Of a stretch of 64,000 nucleotides of DNA, positions 24,581 to 33,900 are shown one piece after another; the first letter of the stretch is position 1, and each line of letters begins with the position of its first letter. The stretch is taken from contig JAVIAB010000092.1 in NCBI GenBank assembly GCA_032433765.1, forward strand, positions 68,616,160 through 68,680,159, read 5' to 3'. Under the pieces are notes generated by a model. It searched no databases. It saw nothing but the letters and a program-made list of their open reading frames with translations, and was not told the DNA's origin. The stretch comes from Megaustenia siamemsis. Its lineage: Eukaryota > Mollusca > Gastropoda > Stylommatophora > Ariophantidae. Position numbers and translations under genes: made by a program.

Positions 24581-25140
24581 TTTATTTTAGACATCCCCAT
24601 TGCAAAAATTTACATTAAAAACCACTTTTAGGATTTTACCCCCTTATCATTTTTTGAGGGTTACGCCCATGGAATCGATAAAAATCGTAATTTTAGCACG
24701 TAGGCTTACTTAAAACTTTATTTTAGACATCCCCATACCAAAAATTTACTTAAAAATCACTTTTGACATTGTAACCCCCCTTACCATTTTTGAGGGTTAC
24801 GCCCCTGAAAGCGATAAAAATCGTAAATTTAGCACGTAGGCTTACTTAAAACTTTATTTTAGACATCCCCACACCAAAAATTTATTTAAAAATCACTTTT
24901 GAAATTGTAACCCCCTTACCATTTTTGAGGGTTACGCCCCTGAAATCGAAAAAAAAATTGAAATATAACCTCAAGGCATACCTAAAACTTTATTTTAGAC
25001 ATCCCCACACCAAAAATTAACTCAAAAATCACTTTTTAAATTGTTACCCCCTTAAAATTTTTGAGGGTTACGCCCCTGAAATTGATAAAAAATTGAAATA
25101 TAACCTCAAGGCATACCTCCCACATAATTTTTGACACCCC
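24581..25140. repeat. 136-bp direct repeats, left of centre
   Basis: Units start at about 24581, 24718, 24853 and 24989, with a degenerate fifth at 25124. Each carries tttattttagacatcccc and a gagggttacgcccctgaaa block. They lie upstream of the left promoter and mirror 25354-25913. Regularly spaced repeats at the centre of a replicon suggest binding sites for a replication or transcription factor; this is inference. Confidence 0.88.
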
Positions 25141-25198
25141 TACATATCAAATTCCATAAAAAAAACAACAAAAAGCTAGTAGTGAAGGTGGCGGTGAA

Positions 25199-25295
25199 CC
25201 CTAACATACTACTTCTCGTGCGGTTTTGGCACCGAAACAGTTTCGGTGCCAAATCTATTGTATTTCGGTGCATGTTATTCCACTTTTCTGTTGAG
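25199..25295. other. Central non-palindromic spacer with an internal hairpin
   Basis: Between ctagtagtg (25176) and cactactag (ending 25318) the arms stop matching for about 95 bp. The spacer holds a perfect hairpin at 25225-25253, with 14-base arms (TTTGGCACCGAAAC) around one base. A further tttcggtgca copy lies at 25263-25272. The hairpin centre (25239) is 8 bases off the palindrome centre (25247), so the hairpin is a separate structure. Confidence 0.85.
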
Positions 25296-25353
25296 TTCAC
25301 AGCCACCTACACTACTAGCTTTTTGTTGTTTTTTTTAATGGAATTTGATATGT

Positions 25354-25913
25354 AGGGGTGTCAAAAATTATGTGGGAGGTATGCCTTGAGGTTATATTTC
25401 AATTTTTTATCAATTTCAGGGGCGTAACCCTCAAAAATTTTAAGGGGGGTAACAATTTAAAAAGTGATTTTTGAGTTAATTTTTGGTGTGGGGATGTCTA
25501 AAATAAAGTTTTAGGTATGCCTTGAGGTTATATTTCAATTTTTTTCGATTTCAGGGGCGTAACCCTCAAAAATGGTAAGGGGGTTACAATTTCAAAAGTG
25601 ATTTTTAAATAAATTTTTGGTGTGGGGATGTCTAAAATAAAGTTTTAAGTAAGCCTACGTGCTAAATTTACGATTTTTATCGCTTTCAGGGGCGTAACCC
25701 TCAAAAATGGTAAGGGGGGTTACAATGTCAAAAGTGATTTTTAAGTAAATTTTTGGTATGGGGATGTCTAAAATAAAGTTTTAAGTAAGCCTACGTGCTA
25801 AAATTACGATTTTTATCGATTCCATGGGCGTAACCCTCAAAAAATGATAAGGGGGTAAAATCCTAAAAGTGGTTTTTAATGTAAATTTTTGCAATGGGGA
25901 TGTCTAAAATAAA
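25354..25913. repeat. 136-bp direct repeats, right of centre
   Basis: Mirror image of the left repeats, with small length differences in homopolymer runs, such as five versus six C/G and seven versus nine A/T. They lie upstream of the right polymerase promoter. Confidence 0.88.
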
Positions 25914-26014
25914 GCGGGCATTGCGTCAGCGGTCAAAAACTATTTTTAGTAACACATCCGGTATTGCCTCAGAGGTCAGTTCTATTTTTAGTAACACTTC
26001 CGGTGTTTCAAGTG

Positions 26015-26020
26015 TATATA
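26015..26020 (+). promoter_or_regulatory. TATA-like box of the right polymerase gene
   Basis: TATATA within agtgtatatatctg, about 45 bp before the first leader ATG at 26064. With the mirrored left site it forms a divergent promoter pair about 1.5 kb apart. Confidence 0.5.
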
Positions 26021-26063
26021 TCTGTGAAGCTTGTAATCAGACTTTCGCTTACAGTTCTTGACG

Positions 26064-26218
26064 ATGGATGTGTTTCGTGCCTTCAGACACATAAAAAGTA
26101 AGTGTGATCATAGTTCTTTAATATTAATTTCGATAGTTCTCATTGTTTACTTTTCTTGTTTTCTTTCTTGTAATGTTCACTGTTCTTTAGTTGTAATGTT
26201 TCAATTTCTTTTCTACAG
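26064..26218 (+). promoter_or_regulatory. Leader with short upstream ORF and candidate intron (right)
   Basis: An ATG at 26064 opens a short frame. A GTAAGT donor at 26098 and acceptor ttttctacag ending at 26218 define a 121-bp intron. The polymerase ATG starts at 26219, directly after the acceptor. If spliced, the upstream frame has 13 codons and overlaps the polymerase start out of frame, which would reduce polymerase translation. Splicing is predicted from consensus only. Confidence 0.55.
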
Positions 26219-29200
26219 ATGTCTAACATTTGTCATCTCTGCTCCAAAACTTTTACCCGGAGCCGGATCGTAAAACGACACGTTGCTAGTGTACATGGGC
26301 GTCAGGAATATAAATGTGATGTTTGTGGACGCGTATATAATAGAGCAGACAGCCTTGCCAGACATATCAAGACAGAGCATTCGGTATCTCTTGTATCATT
26401 AGTTCCTGCCTCACCAGCACGTCCACAAGTATCGACAACCTCACGCAAGCGGGCAGTAAAGAGTTCGACTCAAGACCCCTCAAAGAGACCAAGACTTATT
26501 AATGAAATAGACACTTTAAATAAGTTGCCTCAAGATATTAGAAAGATATATAAGAACAACTGGTTAGCTATTCGAACACATGACCGTAGGAACAAATACC
26601 TGGACACGTACACTATATTTCATCAGCCTGATACTCCTATAGATTGGAAGACCCTTGTAAACCCAATTTTTCTAGCCCAGAAAAAGCGTTTCAAGGTGAA
26701 TTATAGTCATCATCTAGTTTTAAGACATAGGGAGACACAGGGATTGCGTTACTTTCACGCCAGCTCGAATAATGCGACAGGGTTAGACAAACCCTTGTTA
26801 GTTAACAACAGACATGATTTTGAAACGTTTGTCGATAGATTAAATGAAAGTGATATATTAGGGTATGCAAATAAAAACAGGGAGACAACCAAATATACCT
26901 TGGAGGCGTTAGTCAGTACGAGTGTTTATATTTATAAACTTCAAGATTATCCTATAGGGTGTCTGCTAGATATCCCACCCTACATTGCATCCAACTACGA
27001 CATTAATATCCTTCAAACCGATTCCCATTCTAAAGTTTACAATGATAATCTCTGCTTCTTCCGTTGTCTAGCTGTCCATAGAGGTACCTCTGTTAAAGAT
27101 GTTAGGAAGGCTTCGAGATTACTTTTCAAACAGTTTAACCCGTCTCTAATGTTAAGTAGCTTTCACGGTGTAACTCTTGCCGAAATGCCTCTCTTAGAAA
27201 ATTGTTTTTCAATAAACATAGATATTTTTGAGTTTGATTCTGACCAAGCCTTGCGTATTGTCCTGAGAAGTGGCAGTAGTTATAGTGAAACTCTCCGTCT
27301 TTTACTTTACTAAAACCACTTCTTTTATATAAACGATCTTTCTAGGGCTAGTAAAAGCTTTTCTTGTGGAAAATGTGGGAAATTGTGGAAAAAGTTTGGG
27401 CGTATGGATAGGCACGAAAAAACTTGTAATGGGGATATGGCTGTAGAGACATATAAGGGTGGGGTTTACTCTTCACCTGAAAGTGTATGGGACGCGATCA
27501 GCGCTGAAGGGATCAGTACCCCAGAGTCTTTTATTTACCCGTTCAGGGCGACATTCGATTATGAATGTTACTTTGATAGTAGGAATGTTCCACAAGAGAC
27601 TCAGTCGACTACCTTTGTAGCTAAACACGTGCCCCTCTCCTGCTCTATAGCGTCAAATGTCCTTGGGTGGGAGGGACCAATATGCTTCATAACGAAGGGT
27701 GACCCACAGGTTTTAGTTAGTCAGATGGTTGATTACCTCACTGGTATCGCTGATACGGCATACTCGTTGTTGCGAGCTCGGTTTGACAGTATTTTTACTC
27801 AACTCCATGAACTGAACAAACACAAGCTAATAGCTAAGTTTGATGAGTATTTAAAAGAGCTTCCAGTTATAGGGTTTAACTCGGGGAAATATGACGTCAA
27901 CGTCATTAAACCTTATTTAATAAAGCACTTCATGGATGTCACTGCCCAAGTGGACGAAGAAGAAGATAGTATGGAAGAGGAAGAAGAAGAAACCGAGGTT
28001 AACGCGGAAGAGGAAGATAAAATTGAAGGCGACTACAAAGTACCAAAACCGTTCAAGTTTATAGTTAAAAGAAACAATAACTTTATGTGTATTGCAACAC
28101 AGAATCTAAAATTCTTAGATATTGTAAACTATCTAGCCCCCGGGTTTAGCTATAGTAAATATCTGGCCGCTTATAAAGTAGAGGAGACAAATGGTGTTTT
28201 CTGTTACGAGTACATAACGGATTTAAACAAGTTGAATGAGACGGAGTTACCCCCACACGAAGCATTTCATTCGTCGTTAAAAAATGCCAACATTTCCAAG
28301 GAGGAATATGCTCTGTGTAAAAAGGTCTGGAAGGTTAATAAGATGACGACCCTTAAGGACTTTTCGATTTGGTATAATAACAAAGATGTAGTCCCATTTT
28401 TAGAAGCCTTGGAGCAGCAGGTTCGTTTTTATGGGGAGCGGGGTGTGGACTGTTTTAAAGACGCCATTTCGGTTCCGGGTGTTTGTTTAAAGTATCTTTT
28501 TAAGACCGTTGATAGGGGTGTAATGTTTAGTTTATGTTCGAGCAAACAGGCTAGTCTACACACAATGATTAGGGCTAATATCGTTGGAGGTCCCTCTATA
28601 ATTTTCCATAAGTATCACGAGGTAGGCAAAACGTTTATTAGGGGAGGAAAGCTGGTCCAATCCATCCAAGGATACGATGCCAATGCGTTGTATCTTTGGG
28701 CTCTGGTGAACCCAATGCCAACAGATTACCCAATTATTAGAAGAATGGAGACCGGGTTTAGGGTGGAAAAAGATAACTATTATGTCCAACAAAGTAGAGA
28801 GTGGCTAACGTGGGTCGCCCACCAGAAAGGGGTGGAGTTGAAAACTCAGTTTAATGGGAGGGAGTTTCGGTTAGGTGATAGAAATATCCCTGTGGATGGG
28901 TGGGATAAATCCAATAGAAGAGGCTATAATTTTCATGGTTGTTTGTACCATGGTCACAAAGACTGCCCCCTCACCAAAGGTAAAGATAGAAACCCTGTTA
29001 ATAATAAGCCCTTGTTCGAGCTGTTTGAAAAAACATGTGAGATACACACCTATCTAACTGAGGAGGTCAAAGTCACAGTAGAAGTTATGTGGGAATGTGA
29101 GTGGCAGGCTCTGAAAAAGTCTGACCCAACCATTAGGGCTTTCCTTTCTAAAGCCATCCCTCGAGCTAGACCCTCTTACTCTAAAGAAGGGCTCCCTCTC

Positions 29201-30406
29201 AGTGATAAACAGATTCTGACTTCTGTTTCAGATGGGACATGTTTTGGTTTAGTGGAATGTGATCTTCATGTCCCCGACCGCCTGAAGGAACATTTCAGTG
29301 AGATGACTCCAATTTTCAAAAATATTGACGTCACGCGTGATGATATTGGACCGTTTATGGGTGAATATGCCCTCAAACATAACTTGTTGTCAACCCCTCG
29401 TCGCACCCTAATAGGTAGTTATGTCGGGGAAAAAATTTTGTTGGCAACACCGCTGTTAAAATGGTATTTAGACCACGGCTTGGAGGTAACAAAAATTTAT
29501 CAGGTGATAGAATATCAACCGTCTAGTTGTTTTAAAAAGTTTGGAGAAATGGTTTCAGACGCTAGGCGGGCTGGTGATCTAGACGAAAATCAATCTATAG
29601 TAAGTGATACGATGAAGCTCTTAGGAAACTCAGCCTATGGGAAGACTCTAACCGATAAGGCCAATCATAGCGCTGTCTCATATGTTCAGGGGGGTGAGAT
29701 ATCGAAAATGATTAATAGTTCCCGGTTTAAAAAGATGGCTGAAATAGGTGTGGATCTTTTTGAAGTTGAGATGGAGAAAAAGAAAACTGTTTGGGACTTA
29801 CCCCTACAAATCGGTTTCTTCGTCTATCAGTATGCAAAACTTCGTATGTTAGATTTTTATTTCGAGTTCTTAGATAAGTTTGTGGCTAGATCCGACTTTC
29901 AGTTATGTGAAACAGATACTGATAGTTTATACTTGGCTTTAAGTGCACCTAAGTTGGAGGATATAGTTAAGTCAGGGCTGCGGGCTGAGTTTAATACCGT
30001 ATATAAAGACTGGTTTCCCGCCGAGTTTTGCGATGAGCATATTAGCAAGACAGACTGTATAAACTGTAAGGGTGTTAAAGCGTACACCAAACGAACGCCT
30101 GGGCTTTTTAAACTAGAGTACGAAGGGACGGCTCTTGTTAGCTTATGTAGTAAGACGTACCATTGTAGTGGGGATTACGATAAAATCAGTTGTAAAGGGC
30201 TAAGCAAGCAACACAACAAATTAGATAAAGATATGTTTTTAGAGGTTCTCGCCACGAAAAAGGCTAAGGGTGGGAAAAATGTAGGTTTCAAAGTCTTAAA
30301 TAATTCCATATTTTCCTACAGTCAAACAAGAAATGCTCTTTCCTATTTCTATATAAAAAGAAAGGTAGCTGATGATAACGTCTCGACTAAGCCTCTAGAT
30401 ATTTAA
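26219..30406 (+). pseudogene. polB: Protein-primed type family B DNA polymerase, right copy (internal stop)
   Basis: The full frame would be 1,395 codons, broken only by a TAA at codon 365 (27311-27313), where the left copy has Lys. N-terminal C2H2 fingers occupy residues 5-54. An OTU-like Asp276-x-x-Cys279 block and a His at 367 suggest a cysteine-protease-type fold. A Cys383/Cys386/His399/Cys403 finger follows. The exonuclease domain has ExoI Asp447/Glu449, ExoII Asn554/Asp559 and ExoIII Tyr719/Asp723. An acidic tract lies at about 570-600. Palm motifs are A (Asp820), B (Lys1133, GNSAYG) and C (Asp1233/Asp1235). The gene points outward, its 3' end 500 bp from the element end. The size and fingers fit large invertebrate Polinton-type polymerases. 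The exact start is inferred from the splice acceptor. Confidence 0.93.
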
Positions 30407-30606
30407 CTCTTTACACTACCAGTTTAGACTACCCAGCAATCTCTAACAGTTTCACCCCTTATGATTCATTTATGACATAGAGCTAAGCAGACACCCAACT
30501 ACATAGCTATAAATAATTGTTATACTTGTGCTATATATTTACTCAATGTACTGACTATGTTTGTAATGATATATAATATCAATGTATGTTATACACCTAT
30601 TGAGCT

Positions 30607-30620
30607 AATAAAAGAATAAA
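30607..30620 (+). terminator. Poly-A signals of the right polymerase gene
   Basis: Two AATAAA hexamers (30607-30612 and 30615-30620), about 200 bp past the stop codon. They are followed by a T-rich stretch (atatatattttgtcttctgtttt). Confidence 0.65.
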
Positions 30621-30826
30621 ATATATATTTTGTCTTCTGTTTTATATTGCTCGTTTTTCCTAGATGTTATATAATCTACTAACCTATCACTAACGATCAA
30701 GTACATAAAGAACTCCAAAGTCAGCACACACCAGACATAAACAGGGCACTTCCGCGGTCACCGGTACTATAGGTCAACATCCGGACACGAAATGGCATGG
30801 TTAACTCCCCTTGTCTCTCGTGTACA

Positions 30827-30847
30827 TGTGGTGCGCTGCGCACCACA
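30827..30847. repeat. Subterminal 10-bp palindrome, right
   Basis: Mirror of 19648-19668, identical apart from the complemented centre base. It lies 60 bp from the right end. Confidence 0.8.
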
Positions 30848-30907
30848 CTATATATCTTTGTTAATTTACGGGCCAAATGCGACTTAGTTGGACCCTTGTA
30901 TACTACT

Positions 30908-30913
30908 GATGTT
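30908..30913. repeat. Right 6-bp target-site duplication (GATGTT)
   Basis: Directly follows the element's terminal CT and continues into an intact 47-bp repeat unit (atgattgtctactgagg). Partner of 19582-19587. Confidence 0.85.
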
Positions 30914-33900
30914 ATGATTGTCTACTGAGGATACGCGTCGGCTGGAGCGGCGGTGATGTTATGATTGTCTACTGAGGATAAGCGTCGACTGGGGCGGCGG
31001 TGATGTTATGATTGTCTACTGAGGAAAAACGTCGACTGGGGCGGCGGTAATGTTTTGATTGTTTACTGAAGTTAAGCGTCGGCTGGAGTCAGGCTGGGGC
31101 GGCGGTGATGATTTGATTGTTTACTGAGGATAATCGTCAGCTGGGGCGGCGATGATGTTATGATTGTCTACTGAGAATAAGCGAGCCTGGGGCGGCGGCG
31201 ATGTTATGATTGTCTACTGAGGGTAAGCGTGGGCTGGGGCGGCGGCGATGTTATGATTGTCTACTGAGAATAAAGTGTCGGCTGGGGCGGCGGCGATGTT
31301 ATGATTGTCTACTGATGATACGCGTCGGCTGGAGCGGCGGTGATGTTATGATTGTCTACTGAGGATAAGCGTCGACTGTGGCGGCGGTGATGTTATGATT
31401 GTCTACTGAGGATAAGCGTCGACTGGGGCGGCGGTAATGTTTTGATTGTTTACTGAAGTTAAGCGTCGGCTGGAGTCAGGCTGGGGCGGCGGCGATGTTA
31501 TGATTGTCTACTGAGGATAAGCGTCGACTGGGGCAGCGGTGATGTTGTGATTGTCTCCTGAGGATAAACGTCGACTGGGCGGCGGTGATGCTGTGATTGT
31601 CTACTGTGGATAAGCGTCGACTGGAGTCAGGCTGGAGCGGCGGTGATGATTTGATTGTCTACTGAGGATAAGCGTCGACTGGGGCGGCGGTGATGTTATG
31701 ATTGTCTACTGAGGATAAGCGTCGACTGGAGTCAGACTGGTGTTAGGCTGGGGCGGTCGTGATATTTTGATTGTCTACTGAGGATAAGCGTCGACTGGGG
31801 CGGCGGTGATGTTATGATTGTCTACTGAGGATAAGCGTCGACTGGGGCGGCGGTAATGTTTTGATTGTTTACTGAGGTTAAGCGTCGGCTGGAGTCAGGC
31901 TGGAGCGGCGGAGATGTTATGATTGTCTACTGAGGATACGCATCGGCTGGAGCGGCGGTGATGTTATGATTGTCTACTGAGGATAAGCGTCGGCTGGGGC
32001 GGCGATGATGTTATGATTGTCTACTGAGGATAAAGTGTCGGCTGGGGCGGCGGCGATGTTATGATTGTCTACTGAGGATAAGCGTCGGTTGGGGCGGAGG
32101 CGATGTTATGATTGTCTACTGAGAATAAGCGTCGGCTGGGGCGGCGGTGATGTTATGATTGTATACTGAGGATAAGCGTCGACTGGAGTCAGGCTGTAAC
32201 GACTGTGGTGTTATGATTGTCTACTGAGGATAAGCGTCGACTGTAGCGGCGGTGATGTTATGATTGCCTACTGAGGATAAGCGTCGGCTGGAGTCAGACG
32301 GGTGTTAAGCTGGGGCGGTCGTGATGTTATGATTGTCTACTGAGGATAAGCGTCGACTGGGGCTGCGGTGATGTTATGATTGTCTACTGAGGTTAAGCGT
32401 CTACTGGAGTCAGGCTGGAGCGGCGGTGATGTTATGATTGTCTACTGAGGATAAGCGTCGGCTGGAGTTAGGCTGGAGTGACGGTGATGCTATGATTGTC
32501 TACTGAGGATGAGCGTCGACTGAGGCGGCGGTGATGTTATGATTGTCTACTGAGGATAAGCGTCGGCTGGAGTCAGGATGGAGCGGCGGTGATGTTATGA
32601 TTGTCTACTGAGAATAAGCGTCGGCTGGAGTTAGGCTGGAGTTAGGCTGTAGCGGCGGTGATGTTGTGATTGTCTACTGAGGATAAGCGTGGGCTGGGGC
32701 GGCGGCAATGTTATGATTGTCTACTGAGGATAAGCGTCGACTGGGGCGGCGGTGATGTTGTGATTGTCTACTGAAGGTAAGCGTCGGCTGGAGTTAGGCT
32801 GGGGCAGCGGTGATGTTGTGATTGTCTACTGAGGATAAGCGTCGGCTGGAGTTAGGCTGGGGCGGCGGTGATGTTATGATTGTCTACTGAGGATAAGCGT
32901 CGGCTTTAGTTAGGGTGGGGCGGCGGCGATGTTATGATTGTCTACTGAGGATAAGCGTCGACTGGGGCGGCGGTGATGTTATGATTGTCTACTGAGGTTA
33001 AGCGTCGACTGGAGTCAGGCTGGAGCGGCGGTGATGTTATGATTGTCTACTGAGGATAAGCGTCGACTGGGGCGGCGGCGATGTTATGATTGTCTACTGA
33101 GGATAAGCGTCGACTGGGGCGGCGGTGATGTTATGGTTGTCTACTGAGGTTAAGCGCCGACTGGGGCGGCGGTGATGTTATGATTGTCTACTGAGGTTAA
33201 GCGCCGACTGGGGCGGCGGTGATGTTATGGTTGTCTACTGAGGTTAAGCGCCGACTGGGGCGGCGGTGATGTTATGGTTGTCTACTGAGGTTAAGCGCCG
33301 ACTGGGCGGCGGCGATGTTATGATTGTCTACTGAGGATAAGCGTCGACTGGGGCGGCGGTGATGTTATGATTGTCTACTGAGGTTAAGCGACGACTGGAG
33401 TCAGGCTGGAGCGGCGGTGATGTTATGATTGTCTACTGAGGATAAGCGTCGACTGGGGCGGCGGCGATGTTATGATTGTCTACTGAGGATAAGCGTCGAC
33501 TGGGGCGGCGGTGATGTTATGGTTGTCTACTGAGGTTAAGCGCCGACTGGAGTTAGGCAGGAGTGGCGGTGATGTTATGATTGTCTACTGAGGATAAGCG
33601 TCGGCTGGGGCGGTGGTGATGTTATGGTTGTCTACTGAGGATAAGCGCCGACTGGAGTTAGGCAGGAGTGGCGGTGATGCTATGATTGTCTATTGAGGAT
33701 GAGCGTCGACTGGGGCGGTGGTGATGCTATGATTGTCTGCTGAGGATGAGCGTCGACTGGGGCGGTGGTGATGCTATGATTGTCTGCTGAGGATGAGCGT
33801 CGACTGGGGCGGTGGTGATGTTATGATTGTCTGCTGAGGATGAGCGTCGACTGGGGCGGTGGTGATGCTATGATTGTCTGCTGAGGATGAGCGTCGACTG

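Larger units (their letters stand above)
19588..25198 (+). repeat. Left inverted arm of the palindromic element
   Basis: Nearly identical in inverse to 25296-30907. Differences seen include a lost G in the polymerase gene near 23031-23033, a substitution in the distal poly-A signal region (cttgtatt versus cttttatt) and a few coding substitutions. Similarity this high implies recent formation or gene conversion between arms. Confidence 0.93.
19588..30907. mobile_element. Palindromic Polinton-like element with two divergent PolB genes
   Basis: An 11,320-bp insertion made of two inverted arms joined by a short spacer near 25199-25295. Position x on the left mirrors 50495-x on the right, with only one net base of offset inside the genes. 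The ends are AG...CT with a 6-bp duplication, as Polinton/Maverick integrases produce. The only genes are two protein-primed type family B DNA polymerases; integrase, packaging ATPase, protease and capsid genes are absent. Known Polintons are about 15-25 kb with inverted repeats of hundreds of bases, so this is far from a normal copy. It could be a snap-back deletion derivative, moved by an integrase acting in trans, or a distinct minimal family. The flanking array is not mirrored, which argues against an assembly fold-back. Confidence 0.85.
25296..30907 (-). repeat. Right inverted arm of the palindromic element
   Basis: Inverse counterpart of the left arm, carrying the plus-strand polymerase gene. 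Symmetry continues to the last base of the element. The 47-bp array outside it is not part of the palindrome. Confidence 0.93.

Noticed and set aside
19588..30907. Assembly or read artefact producing the palindrome
   Set aside because: The flanking array is not mirrored, the arms differ by independent mutations, the spacer is not palindromic, and a 6-bp duplication flanks the whole unit. Long-read confirmation is still needed.
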